Shown here piece after piece: positions 25,567 to 34,418 of a DNA stretch of 64,000 nucleotides. How positions within the stretch are numbered: position 1 is the stretch's first letter; every line of letters begins with the position of its first letter. Made by a program: the position numbers and the translations under genes. The DNA is from Euryarchaeota archaeon UBA558 (GTDB taxonomy: Archaea > Thermoplasmatota > Poseidoniia > Poseidoniales > Thalassarchaeaceae), in NCBI GenBank assembly GCA_002507175.1, contig DAZE01000016.1:39243-103242 (forward strand), in the 5' to 3' direction. The notes below the pieces were generated by a model. The model saw only the letters and a list, made by a program, of their open reading frames with translations. It ran no database searches and was not told the DNA's origin.

Positions 25567-27660
25567 ATGGCGCAGGCTGCTGACAGGGGGATGTCCTCAT
25601 TTGACGTGGCGAGGATGAGGGTTGATCTATCTGAAATGATAGGAGCAAGGGCCCAGAAAGCGTATCAGCCGCATTATGAGCAAGTCGTAGTCAGGATAAA
25701 GAATACAGGCACCTCACCGATAGATCTTGTGATTGTTCGTGGAAAGAGAGCCTACCTCTCGAGTCGTGAAAGGCCGATGCCACAAAACCCGTCCTCCTTT
25801 GCTATGACTCTGAGAAAACATATCGGAAACGCCAGATTGGTAGGTGTCACGCAAGAGGGTTTCGACCGAGTTTTGTATCTCAAGTTCGAGCACGGGAGGG
25901 GCTCAGTCACACTGGTGATCGAGATGTTTAGGGATGGTAATGTGATATTAGTTGATGATGATGGTCAAATAATACAACCACTTACAAGTGCCTCATACCG
26001 ATCGAGGACGTTGAAAAGAGGAGAGAAATACTTCCCTCCTCCCTCATCAATGGACCCGAGAGAAATTGGGGCGAGTGGGTTTTTCGCGATGTTCGGAGAG
26101 TCTGATCAGGACCTTGAGCGAACTCTGGCTGGAAGAGCGAACCTAGGAAGGTCGTATGCAAGCTTGGTCTGCAAAATGTGTGGTCTTGATCCCCGATCAA
26201 GAATTGATGATCTCGACGAGGCGGCACGGGAAGCAGTGTCAGAGACGATAAGAGGTCTGATCGAGAAAGCAGACCACCCTGGAAGGGCCTATGTGAGCGG
26301 TAATCCCGAGGATCCTAGTGATTCGTCATTCTCACCCTTTGATAACGGGCCCGACCATGAGGGAGAGCGGGCCGCACTCCCCTCACTGAGTGACGCAATC
26401 GACTTGATTTTCGGAGAACACGATGCCAACGCATTAGCGAGGAGGATGATTGAGAAGGTTGAAGAGGAATCTGGCGGGGGAGAGGAGGACAGGCTAACAA
26501 GGAGGGCTGCCCAACAGAGAAGTGGAATAGAGACTTTTTCAACGCAGGCCTCGGATCTTCAGAAAATAGGATCCGAAATGTTGGCCTCTTGGGCGCACTT
26601 GGAAGAAATCCGGAAAAAAATAGAGTCCCGTGTCAAGAACATCGGTTGGTCTGAAACAATAGATGAGGCACACAATGCTGAATGGATAGAGGAGATTGAT
26701 CCTGCGAACAAAACCGCGATAGTCTACATGCGAGATGAGAACGGAGATCCGGGAACGGGCGTCCTAATCGATGTGGAGGGAACAATACATCAGAGCGCTC
26801 AGAAATATTTTGACAAGTCTAGATCGCTAAAACTGAAGGCTAGGGGTGCGGAGAAAGCGCTTGAGGAAACTGAAATACGTCAGAAAAAGATCAATATCAA
26901 GGCGGAGAAAGACAAGTCTAAGGGTCGTGTCGACGGCAAAAAGAGAACGAGGAGATATTGGTTCGAGAGGCATCGATGGGGGATAGTCGGACAAGGTAGG
27001 ATGATCATAGGCGGTAGAGACTCGAAGGGGAACGACCTTGTTGTGAAGAAATATCTCTCAAACGGTGACCTCTATTTTCACGCCGACTTGCATGGGGCCC
27101 CGTCTTGCTCCCTGAAGAGGCTTGATGGGCTAGTAATCGATGACTCTTACGCAGTTTCTGAAGAGGGTGTTGCAAGACTTTTGCTTGTCCAATCAATTGA
27201 CGGCGCTCCTGAGGATCTGCAATCCCTTGAAGATTCGGAAAAAGAGGAGGCAGCCACAATGGCTGCATCCTGGTCGAGGGCATGGGGAGCAGGTTCCGCT
27301 GCAGCGACAGCATTTCACGTGCGGCCCTCCCAGGTCAGTAAATCCACTGAAAGCGGTGAATCGCTCGGAAGAGGATCATTCGTGGTCAGAGGATCCAGAG
27401 GTTGGCATCGAGACCTGACTCTGAGATTGGCCATCGGGCTAGGGACTGTCAACGGAGTCCCGCTTCCGATACCAGGTTCTCCTCAGGCAATCAGTGCCCT
27501 TTGCGAGAGGTGGGTCGAAGTTCGACCCGGGAACGTGAAGAAGGAGAAGGCTGCCGCAATGATTTCCAAATCAACTGGATTGAATCATGACGATGTCCTC
27601 TCTGTACTGCCTCCCGGGAATTGCGAGTTGATCGATAATGGACTACTCAAATGGAATTAG
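25567..27660 (+). CDS. rqcH: RqcH/NEMF (NFACT) ribosome quality control protein
   Basis: A 697-residue NFACT protein. The N-terminal NFACT-N/FbpA-like domain includes EGFDRVLYLKF with the conserved Asp-Arg pair. Two HhH-like regions follow, then a long coiled coil (about 310-470), and the NFACT-R/DUF814 domain in RYWFERHRWG, KKYLSNGDLYFHADLHGAPSC. Relatives bind large subunits with peptidyl-tRNA and recruit Ala-tRNA to tag stalled chains. A second ATG at 25594 is possible. It is probably co-transcribed with the rhomboid gene. Confidence 0.88.
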   Translation: MAQAADRGMSSFDVARMRVDLSEMIGARAQKAYQPHYEQVVVRIKNTGTSPIDLVIVRGKRAYLSSRERPMPQNPSSFAMTLRKHIGNARLVGVTQEGFDRVLYLKFEHGRGSVTLVIEMFRDGNVILVDDDGQIIQPLTSASYRSRTLKRGEKYFPPPSSMDPREIGASGFFAMFGESDQDLERTLAGRANLGRSYASLVCKMCGLDPRSRIDDLDEAAREAVSETIRGLIEKADHPGRAYVSGNPEDPSDSSFSPFDNGPDHEGERAALPSLSDAIDLIFGEHDANALARRMIEKVEEESGGGEEDRLTRRAAQQRSGIETFSTQASDLQKIGSEMLASWAHLEEIRKKIESRVKNIGWSETIDEAHNAEWIEEIDPANKTAIVYMRDENGDPGTGVLIDVEGTIHQSAQKYFDKSRSLKLKARGAEKALEETEIRQKKINIKAEKDKSKGRVDGKKRTRRYWFERHRWGIVGQGRMIIGGRDSKGNDLVVKKYLSNGDLYFHADLHGAPSCSLKRLDGLVIDDSYAVSEEGVARLLLVQSIDGAPEDLQSLEDSEKEEAATMAASWSRAWGAGSAAATAFHVRPSQVSKSTESGESLGRGSFVVRGSRGWHRDLTLRLAIGLGTVNGVPLPIPGSPQAISALCERWVEVRPGNVKKEKAAAMISKSTGLNHDDVLSVLPPGNCELIDNGLLKWN

Positions 27661-28220
27661 GCGTTCGCACGCCACTCACTGGTCGTAATGGCGTATTGAA
27701 AGCTATCAACCCACCTATCATACATCCACTGCCTCTGAACACTCCTACCCTCTTGCCTGAATCCCAATCTCAAGGGGATTGCGGACGAGGCCGAATTATC
27801 AACACCCGTTTCGATAACGACTCGATTAAATCCACAACTGACTAACAGAACGTCTACCAGTGCCCCTACTGCTCTCGTCATAATTCCCCTTCCTGTGTGG
27901 CTTTGATCGAGCCAATATCCAATCCAGGCTGTTAGATTGCCGTGATCGACCTGATTCACACTCAGAGTGCCGATTATTCCAACATCGAGTGATTCGATAA
28001 TAAAGAGTGACCCGTCTGCAGTTTGGTGTTTCGCTGTCTGCTCTTGGATGAAATTCACTTCATCTTGCACAGATGTTGTCTCATCCAACCATGGCAGCCA
28101 TTCCCGTAGGTATGTTCGATTCTCTTCCACCAAATTGAACAGTGTTGCTGCATCGGATTCCATGGGGACTCTCAACTGTAAATCAGTGTCGACTGAGATG
28201 ACATCTGGGATGTATACCAC
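27657..28220 (-). CDS. GNAT acetyltransferase, RimJ/RimL type
   Basis: A protein of about 187 residues with the RimJ/RimL fold: N-terminal LQLRVPMESDAATLFNLVEENRTYLREWLPWL, central IGTLSVNQVD, and the acetyl-CoA loop HTGRGIMTRAV. Members acetylate protein N-termini or small molecules. The GTG at 28220 is preferred; the open frame to 28313 adds unrelated residues and would run into the divergent tryptophan dioxygenase. Its 3' end overlaps the rqcH stop by 4 bases. Confidence 0.8.
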   Translation of the reverse strand: MVYIPDVISVDTDLQLRVPMESDAATLFNLVEENRTYLREWLPWLDETTSVQDEVNFIQEQTAKHQTADGSLFIIESLDVGIIGTLSVNQVDHGNLTAWIGYWLDQSHTGRGIMTRAVGALVDVLLVSCGFNRVVIETGVDNSASSAIPLRLGFRQEGRSVQRQWMYDRWVDSFQYAITTSEWRANA

Positions 28221-28302
28221 GTTATGATGGCCTGACCTTGTGAATATCAATGCTGGCCATGTTACAAACCAACTGATAAGTCTGACACGTAACTGGATCA
28301 GC
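28221..28302. promoter_or_regulatory. Divergent promoter region between GNAT and TDO genes
   Basis: An 82-base gap. On the plus strand CTGATAAG (about 28272-28279) lies 24-31 bases before the dioxygenase ATG. On the minus strand a GATATT-containing element lies about 15-30 bases before the GNAT GTG. Both are plausible TATA sites for leaderless transcripts. Confidence 0.35.
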
Positions 28303-29385
28303 ATGGTTGACAACGGGGTGCGTGCCGATTGGACCTATGGAACATATCTTCGGTTGGACGAACTTCTGGCCCTGCAAGGTGACGATAGAGGGGTCTCGAA
28401 TGACGAATTGCACTTCATAGTCGTTCACCAGACCTTTGAATTGTGGTTCAAGCAGGTGGTGAGGGAACTTTGCGAGATCAGGGGCTCTTTGGGAAATTCA
28501 GAAGTTCCTGAAGAGGCGATCCCCTCATGTGTTCACGGCATGCGGAGAGTCACAGAGATCTTCAGGTTAATGGAAAGTCAATGGAGCGTAATGGAGACGT
28601 TGACACCACAAGGATTCCTTGCTTTCAGGGATGACCTTGGTACAGCATCTGGCTTTGAATCATATCAGATGAGGGAGTTGGAAATCATTCTTGGTTTGAC
28701 TAAATCTATGAGAGGCACCAATTTTGATCCATTGGAGCAATTCAGAAAGATCGCGGAGCGAGACCCAACACAGACACATGCTTTGGATCGTTTGACTGAA
28801 GCCTCGCAGAAACCATCGCTCCTCGATGCAGTCATGTCTTGGGTTCGTAGGACTCCAATAATGGGTTCCAGACAAGAGGATCCTGGAGATGATGAGAGGA
28901 TAACCAAATACGTGGAAGCGCACTTATTTGCATATTCTGAGCACTCTTTGAACCAACAGAGATCTATATCGGAGTCGGGGAATATGAACCCTGAGATGTT
29001 AGATGCAAGGATGGAATCTGCAAGATCCCAAGCCAGAGACTTCCTGTTGCCAAACGGCAAGGTGGACAGGGCCAGAGCCGGGCTGCTTTTCATAGAATCA
29101 TACAGAGAGCTTCCCCTGCTAACATGGCCCAGAGCATTGGTTGATGCAGTTGTCGAACTTGAAGAGTCCATGGTAAAATGGAGGCATGCTCACGCAAGGA
29201 TGGTAGAGAGGATTATTGGGCGAAGAGTTGGGACGGGTGGTTCATCGGGCGTTGACTATCTCGATGGAACGGCAAAATATCGCATCTTCACAGACCTATG
29301 GGCAGTAAGAACCGTTCTAGTCAGGCCTGATTTGAGGCCGGAATTAGAGAACCCTGAATTCTACGGCTTCAGTCAAGGGTCCTGA
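28303..29385 (+). CDS. kynA: Tryptophan 2,3-dioxygenase
   Basis: A 360-residue heme dioxygenase that opens the tryptophan indole ring to N-formylkynurenine. Family marks are TYGTYLRLDELLALQ, FIVVHQTFELWFKQ, and the C-terminal WRHAHARMVERIIG with GTGGSSGVDYLDGT, containing the heme-ligand His and substrate loop. The ATG at 28303 matches the usual N-terminus; a GTG at 28240 would add 21 unrelated residues. No kynureninase or formamidase is visible nearby. An ALDH8A1-like dehydrogenase occurs at 9205. Confidence 0.9.
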   Translation: MVDNGVRADWTYGTYLRLDELLALQGDDRGVSNDELHFIVVHQTFELWFKQVVRELCEIRGSLGNSEVPEEAIPSCVHGMRRVTEIFRLMESQWSVMETLTPQGFLAFRDDLGTASGFESYQMRELEIILGLTKSMRGTNFDPLEQFRKIAERDPTQTHALDRLTEASQKPSLLDAVMSWVRRTPIMGSRQEDPGDDERITKYVEAHLFAYSEHSLNQQRSISESGNMNPEMLDARMESARSQARDFLLPNGKVDRARAGLLFIESYRELPLLTWPRALVDAVVELEESMVKWRHAHARMVERIIGRRVGTGGSSGVDYLDGTAKYRIFTDLWAVRTVLVRPDLRPELENPEFYGFSQGS

Positions 29386-29436
29386 AGACCCCTCAACGAA
29401 TTCATTTTCATCATCAACCGAGCCATTGAAATCTCC

Positions 29437-30612
29437 ATGTTCAGTAGACATCATGTGCCTGAAGCAGTGATCGCAGGTTTTTGCCGGACCCCTTTTGGAA
29501 AGTATAGAGGCAGTCTATCCGATATCGAGGCCACGAAGCTGGGCTCAATTGCAATCAACGGCCTATTGGATTCACTCAGTGTCAATCCGAGGAGTGGAGT
29601 GATAGACGGGGTCTACATGGGCATGGTCTTGCAAGCTGGGGCTGGTCAAGCCCCAGCACGTCAGGCCTCAATAGGTGCTGGACTCCCATTCGACACACCT
29701 GCAACTACCCTCAACAAGGTCTGTGGGTCATCATTGAAGGCTGTAATGATCGCTGCCATGGAGATTGAGTCTGGCCGATCTGATGTGATCATAGCAGGCG
29801 GCATGGAGTCGATGTCGAGGGCTCCAATGATAGCCCAGAATGTCTCCAAGGGCGAACCAGTGGAGTATTCCAGCCTTGTTTCTATTCTCCACAAAGACGG
29901 TTTGATTGATGCATTCTCAGGGGATGCGATGGGCATCTCGGGAGAGACGATCGCGAGAGAAGAGGGAGTCACCAGAAAAGACGCTGATTCCTATTCGCTG
30001 AAATCGCATGCTAGGGCCTCTGAGTCATGGTCTAACGGATGGACCAGCAGGGAAATAACGCCCGTTGGGGGGTTGTCCAGAGATGAAGGTGTCAGGGACA
30101 ATTCCTCGTTGGAAGCCCTCTCTAAGCTCAAGCCTGTCTTCATGCAGGATGGTATTGTGACTGCAGGGAACTCTAGCCAGGTGAGCGACGGTGCCGCCGC
30201 CCTGTTAATTTGCTCGAAAGAAGCTGCGGAAGATAACGGGTGGCCTACCCTTGCGAGGATTGTCGACTTTGAGACCTCCGGTGTCGAGCCCTCGAGGGTC
30301 ATGTCTGCCCCAATTCCCTGCATTGAGGCTCTCTTGTCTCGGGCTGAATTGTCGGCAGAAGATATTGACCTGTACGAGCACAATGAAGCTTTTGCAACCG
30401 CCTCGTGCGGGATAAAGAGTCACTTCGATATTCCTGAAAGAAAGTTCAACATCCAAGGAGGAGCAATTGCAATCGGCCACCCATTGGGCGCCTCCGGCGC
30501 AAGATGCTTGATGAGCCTAGTGAGCTCATTGCAGAGAACCGATGGTGCGTTGGGCATTGTCACACTCTGCCTCGGCGGGGGGAATGCCGTGGGAATGTTG
30601 GTGTCAAGATAG
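29437..30612 (+). CDS. Acetyl-CoA acetyltransferase (thiolase)
   Basis: A 391-residue thiolase. Nucleophile Cys96 lies in NKVCGSSLKAV, His in HNEAFATAS, and the C-terminal TLCLGGGNAVGM carries the second Cys and glycine loop. Length and the biosynthetic/degradative AtoB-like pattern are normal. It could supply acetoacetyl-CoA for the mevalonate pathway (archaeal lipids) or act in degradation. It is followed 24 bases later by rpoK. Confidence 0.88.
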   Translation: MFSRHHVPEAVIAGFCRTPFGKYRGSLSDIEATKLGSIAINGLLDSLSVNPRSGVIDGVYMGMVLQAGAGQAPARQASIGAGLPFDTPATTLNKVCGSSLKAVMIAAMEIESGRSDVIIAGGMESMSRAPMIAQNVSKGEPVEYSSLVSILHKDGLIDAFSGDAMGISGETIAREEGVTRKDADSYSLKSHARASESWSNGWTSREITPVGGLSRDEGVRDNSSLEALSKLKPVFMQDGIVTAGNSSQVSDGAAALLICSKEAAEDNGWPTLARIVDFETSGVEPSRVMSAPIPCIEALLSRAELSAEDIDLYEHNEAFATASCGIKSHFDIPERKFNIQGGAIAIGHPLGASGARCLMSLVSSLQRTDGALGIVTLCLGGGNAVGMLVSR

Positions 30613-30636
30613 ATCGCCTTACCCGTCGGTGGCCTT

Positions 30637-30912
30637 ATGAGCGGTGTACAATCGGGCAAGTCTATGCCTCGAGTCCACACTAGGTTCGAAAAGGCCAGAA
30701 TATTGGGGGCTAGAGCCCTTCAGATCAGCATGGGCGCTCCTCTGTACGTAACAGAGGAAGAGCTTCGCGAGAAGTTTATGCACGAGCTTGTCCAGCTCTA
30801 CGGCACACAGGAAGCAAAAATGAGGTTCGTCTTGGACCCTCTAAAAATAGCCACGCTAGAATACGAAACTGACAGGATTCCCATCGACGTGGATGCCGGT
30901 AGCGACGACTGA
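30637..30912 (+). CDS. rpoK: RNA polymerase subunit K (RpoK/omega homologue)
   Basis: A 91-residue subunit matching archaeal RpoK/eukaryotic Rpb6. The signature [21 protein letters not shown] is complete, and it ends with a [19 protein letters not shown] strand. It stabilises the large subunits of RNA polymerase. An insertion of about 20 residues between the AP motif and the C-terminal strand makes it slightly long. It sits between thiolase and heme A synthase genes. Confidence 0.88.
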   Translation: MSGVQSGKSMPRVHTRFEKARILGARALQISMGAPLYVTEEELREKFMHELVQLYGTQEAKMRFVLDPLKIATLEYETDRIPIDVDAGSDD

Positions 30913-30941
30913 TTCAAGGAGGTCGATTCGCTCGAAGGGGC

Positions 30942-32018
30942 ATGATCGTGTCCCGGGTGGCAGAGCGCATACCTCTCTCTGCACTGGCAATTGCCATCCT
31001 TGCCGTCACTGGGTCTGTGATTGCTATGGGGGGCATGATCCGAATTTATGATGCTGGTGAATCTTGTCCTGACTGGCCGACTTGCTTCGGAACATGGGGT
31101 TTCGATGTATCTGAGGAAGATCAAGAATCTTGGTGGGAAGCAAACCCAGATGAAATTGACTCAAGGGGGGCTAATCATCGATACACAACCTTTGAGATTT
31201 TCACAGAATGGTTTCACAGGCTATTGGCAGGCGCGGTCCTAGGCCCGATGATGATTTTTCTTTGGTTGGCCACCCGTGTTCAGAGTGAGGACAAGGATGT
31301 AAAATTCGCATCAAGCCTTGGAATGGGCCTGATATTATGGCAGGGGTTTCTGGGTTATATCACAGTGAGAATGGATAACGAGCATTGGTCTGTTGCAATT
31401 CACCTAGTTAGCGCTTTGGCGTTCACCCTTTCGATGATCTGGTATCTTTTACTGAGGTGGAAAGAGACCGATAGTACCCCCACTCAAATGAGAATAGTTG
31501 CTAGCAATCGTCAAAGAAGGTCGGTCGCATACTCCTCTATTGGGGCCCTTGCAGCAGTTTTTGTTGGGGTGTATGTCTCTACTACAGATGGAGCCAATTA
31601 TGGGTGTGGAGTGGCCGGATTTTCTGAAAGTTGGCCTCTTTGCCAGGGTCAAATACTGATACCGGTGGATGATGTTGCTACCGACTCACAAATTATTCAC
31701 AGGGTGCTGGTGGCATTGGAAGGATTGGCTCTGTGCTTTGTCAGCTACTCAGTCCGAAAGCAGGCGAAATTGGATATGAGTTATACAATGGTATCAAATT
31801 GGATCAATGTTGCTACTGGACTTTTCATCTTCAACGTGATATTGGGCGGTCTTTATGTCATCTCCTACGACCCTTTCACAAACTCATTCTATGAGATTCT
31901 GTCATTGATCCATCTCCTCCTAGGATCACTGGCATTCCTCACCTTGGCGACGATTTGGATAGCAAGCAAATACAACTCCATGTCAGATTTATCCCCATCT
32001 GGTGGAATCTCTTCATAG
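30942..32018 (+). CDS. ctaA: Heme A synthase, CtaA/COX15 family
   Basis: A 358-residue membrane protein with eight helices that oxidises heme O to heme A for aa3-type oxidases. Four heme-ligand histidines appear in EWFHRLLAG, IHLVSAL, QIIHRVLVALEG and LIHLLLG. Both halves carry the cysteine pairs typical of the family (ESCPDWPTC and GCGVAG...WPLC). A 60-residue extracytoplasmic loop follows helix 1. It is directly upstream of ctaB, so heme A is made by neighbouring genes, implying aerobic respiration. Confidence 0.9.
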   Translation: MIVSRVAERIPLSALAIAILAVTGSVIAMGGMIRIYDAGESCPDWPTCFGTWGFDVSEEDQESWWEANPDEIDSRGANHRYTTFEIFTEWFHRLLAGAVLGPMMIFLWLATRVQSEDKDVKFASSLGMGLILWQGFLGYITVRMDNEHWSVAIHLVSALAFTLSMIWYLLLRWKETDSTPTQMRIVASNRQRRSVAYSSIGALAAVFVGVYVSTTDGANYGCGVAGFSESWPLCQGQILIPVDDVATDSQIIHRVLVALEGLALCFVSYSVRKQAKLDMSYTMVSNWINVATGLFIFNVILGGLYVISYDPFTNSFYEILSLIHLLLGSLAFLTLATIWIASKYNSMSDLSPSGGISS

Positions 32019-32040
32019 GCAGAATAGGATGTGAGCCGGC

Positions 32041-33090
32041 ATGAACAGATGGTTCCGGTTGACAAAACCGGGTGTTGTCATACTGCTTCAGATAACTGCG
32101 ATTTCGGCAGTTGTGGTTCACGATCTAATGTCCGAAACAAGGCCAGCCTTGAGCCACACACTTGAGGCGTCGCTCATCACTCTGGTCGGGGGATACCTGA
32201 CAGCAGGTGGCTCCAATGCAATCAACATGTGGTATGATAAAGACATAGATCCTATGATGGAACGAACATGCACTAGGCCTGTACCACTAGGAGAGATTAA
32301 GTCTGGCCATGCCCTCTTATTCGGTATATCGATATCAATTCTGGGAATCATCTGGTTTACTCTCATGGCAGGGCAGGTAGCAGCCTTTTGGGCTACCTTC
32401 AGTATACTGTTCTATGTGTTCGTCTACACAATCTGGCTGAAGAGAAGAACCGTACAAAATATCGTTATTGGCGGTTTGGCCGGTTCTACTCCTCCGTTGA
32501 TTGGTTGGTTTGTCGCCATGGGCCCAAGTGACCTTGATTTGCACAGCATGAATGGATTCCTGGTTTCCATCACCGATACGGGCAGCCTCGTTCCGTTCTA
32601 CATGTTGGGCGTGATTTTTCTATGGACTCCTCCACATTTTTGGGCCCTAGCGCTATACAAATCAGATGAATACAGAGAAGTCGGGGTACCAATGCTTCCA
32701 TGGGTGAAAGGAAGCGCAAGGACATTGGCTGAAATGCGTCTTTACGGCATATTGTTGTTAGTTATATCATTGTGGGGCCCGTATTTGATCCACTCAGGGG
32801 ATTTCAGCATGGAATACTTAGTGCTTCAGGTCGGTTCCGCTCTAATCGCTCTCTGGTACATCAGGACCCTGTTCTTGATACCCGCAGATGAGGTCAAGGA
32901 TGAAAATGGTCGGCTACCTTCGGCTGCACGTTCCTTTTGGGTTTCACAGCTGTTTCTCGGACTAGTTTTTCTGATGGCTCTGGCCGCAGTTTCCAACTTT
33001 GCAGGGATGGTAGTCGGTCTAACTTTGTCTATGGCCGTCATCCTAAGGAGCGAGAAAAAATACAGATCGTCTGGTTTCCCTTATTCCTGA
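32041..33090 (+). CDS. ctaB: Heme O synthase (protoheme IX farnesyltransferase)
   Basis: A 349-residue UbiA-family prenyltransferase with about nine helices. The Asp-rich motifs are NMWYDKDIDPMMERT and the second-site YKSDEYREVGVPML. TRPVPLG and TPPHFWALALYK are classic CtaB/COX10 signatures. It adds a farnesyl group to heme B, the substrate step before CtaA. An ATG 22 bases after ctaA suggests a two-gene unit. Confidence 0.92.
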   Translation: MNRWFRLTKPGVVILLQITAISAVVVHDLMSETRPALSHTLEASLITLVGGYLTAGGSNAINMWYDKDIDPMMERTCTRPVPLGEIKSGHALLFGISISILGIIWFTLMAGQVAAFWATFSILFYVFVYTIWLKRRTVQNIVIGGLAGSTPPLIGWFVAMGPSDLDLHSMNGFLVSITDTGSLVPFYMLGVIFLWTPPHFWALALYKSDEYREVGVPMLPWVKGSARTLAEMRLYGILLLVISLWGPYLIHSGDFSMEYLVLQVGSALIALWYIRTLFLIPADEVKDENGRLPSAARSFWVSQLFLGLVFLMALAAVSNFAGMVVGLTLSMAVILRSEKKYRSSGFPYS

Positions 33091-33147
33091 TAACTTCCGA
33101 ATGCTTCAAACGCAGCCAGCACGGTAGGTCACTCAGAGGGCTACCTC

Positions 33148-34407
33148 ATGGACGAACGAGATTTGATCTACGACTGGAACAACATCGAACCTGAGTCTCC
33201 GCGTGACCCCGCGTCCCACCCTCATCCTGTATGGTTTGACGATGAAACTCTTCGTGATGGTCTCCAAAGCCCCAGTGCTAGAAACCCCCCAATAGAGCAA
33301 AAGATAGAATTGTTGGACCTAATGGAAAATCTCGGTATCCAGAAGGTCGATCTAGGATTGCCCGGGGCAGGCCCATTCCACATAGAGCACATAGATTCGA
33401 TGCTGGGGCATATCAATGACAATGGATACAAAATACGCCCAGGGTGTGCCGTGAGGACGGTTGTCTCAGACATAGAGCCTCTCATTGAACTTCAATCGAA
33501 GCATGAGATGAAGATTCAAGCAAGTGCATTTCTTGGAACGTCCCCCATTCGGCAATACACAGAGGGTTGGACGATGGATAAGATCATGAAGACTGCCGAG
33601 GGAGCCGTCGAGTTCGCGGTTGACAATGATATCCCGGTAATGTTTGTCACAGAAGACACCACAAGAAGTCGGCCCGATGACATTAAGGCCGTCTACACGA
33701 GAGCAATCGAGCTGGGTGCAGACAGGATCTGCGTCTGCGATACATGTGGCCATTCGACCCCAAGGGGTGTTCGGAGCCTGATGTCATTTATTCAAAATGA
33801 GGTGATACCCGACGCCGGCGTCAAACGTAGGGATATCGAAGTAAACTGGCATGGTCATCAAGACAGGGGCTTAGGTGTCGCGAACAATTTAGCGGCGGTT
33901 GAGTCTGGTGCTGATGTCATTCATGGAACTGCTCTGGGAGTGGGGGAACGCTCGGGTAATGCGCCATTGGATCAAACACTGGTGAATCTGAGTTTGATGG
34001 GCGTGATATCAAATGATTTGACAAATCTAAGCAAATACGTACAGAAGGCGAATCAATACATTGAGGTCCCCTTACCAAACAATTACCCGGTATTTGGAAA
34101 GGATGCTTTCGAAACCGGAACTGGGGTGCACGCGTCAGCGGTTGTGAAAGCACTGCGAAAGGGTGACTCTTGGTTAGCAGACAGGGTATATTCTGGTGTA
34201 CCAGCTGGAGATTTCGGACTTGAGCAGGTCATAAGGGTGGGACACATGAGTGGAAAATCGAATATCGTCCACTGGTTGGATGCCAATGGAATCGAGGTCA
34301 GAGACTCTCTCGTGGAGTACCTGTTTAATGTTGCGAAATCAAAAAATAGGCTCATGACTGATGACGAACTCCGCTCATCTGTGGGCTTGCACAACAAAGG
34401 GGTCTGA
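33148..34407 (+). CDS. 2-isopropylmalate/homocitrate synthase-like enzyme
   Basis: A 419-residue HMGL-like TIM-barrel acyltransferase. The DETLRDGLQSP motif opens the barrel, NWHGHQDRGLG carries the metal-binding HxH, and GVGERSGNAPLDQ is the LeuA/NifV glycine-rich loop. It lacks the C-terminal allosteric domain of LeuA (usual length about 500), so it is closer to feedback-insensitive homocitrate or citramalate synthases. Which 2-oxoacid it uses cannot be told by eye. HMG-CoA lyase is less likely because of the GERSGN loop. Confidence 0.78.
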   Translation: MDERDLIYDWNNIEPESPRDPASHPHPVWFDDETLRDGLQSPSARNPPIEQKIELLDLMENLGIQKVDLGLPGAGPFHIEHIDSMLGHINDNGYKIRPGCAVRTVVSDIEPLIELQSKHEMKIQASAFLGTSPIRQYTEGWTMDKIMKTAEGAVEFAVDNDIPVMFVTEDTTRSRPDDIKAVYTRAIELGADRICVCDTCGHSTPRGVRSLMSFIQNEVIPDAGVKRRDIEVNWHGHQDRGLGVANNLAAVESGADVIHGTALGVGERSGNAPLDQTLVNLSLMGVISNDLTNLSKYVQKANQYIEVPLPNNYPVFGKDAFETGTGVHASAVVKALRKGDSWLADRVYSGVPAGDFGLEQVIRVGHMSGKSNIVHWLDANGIEVRDSLVEYLFNVAKSKNRLMTDDELRSSVGLHNKGV

Positions 34408-34418
34408 TTTTTACTCTG

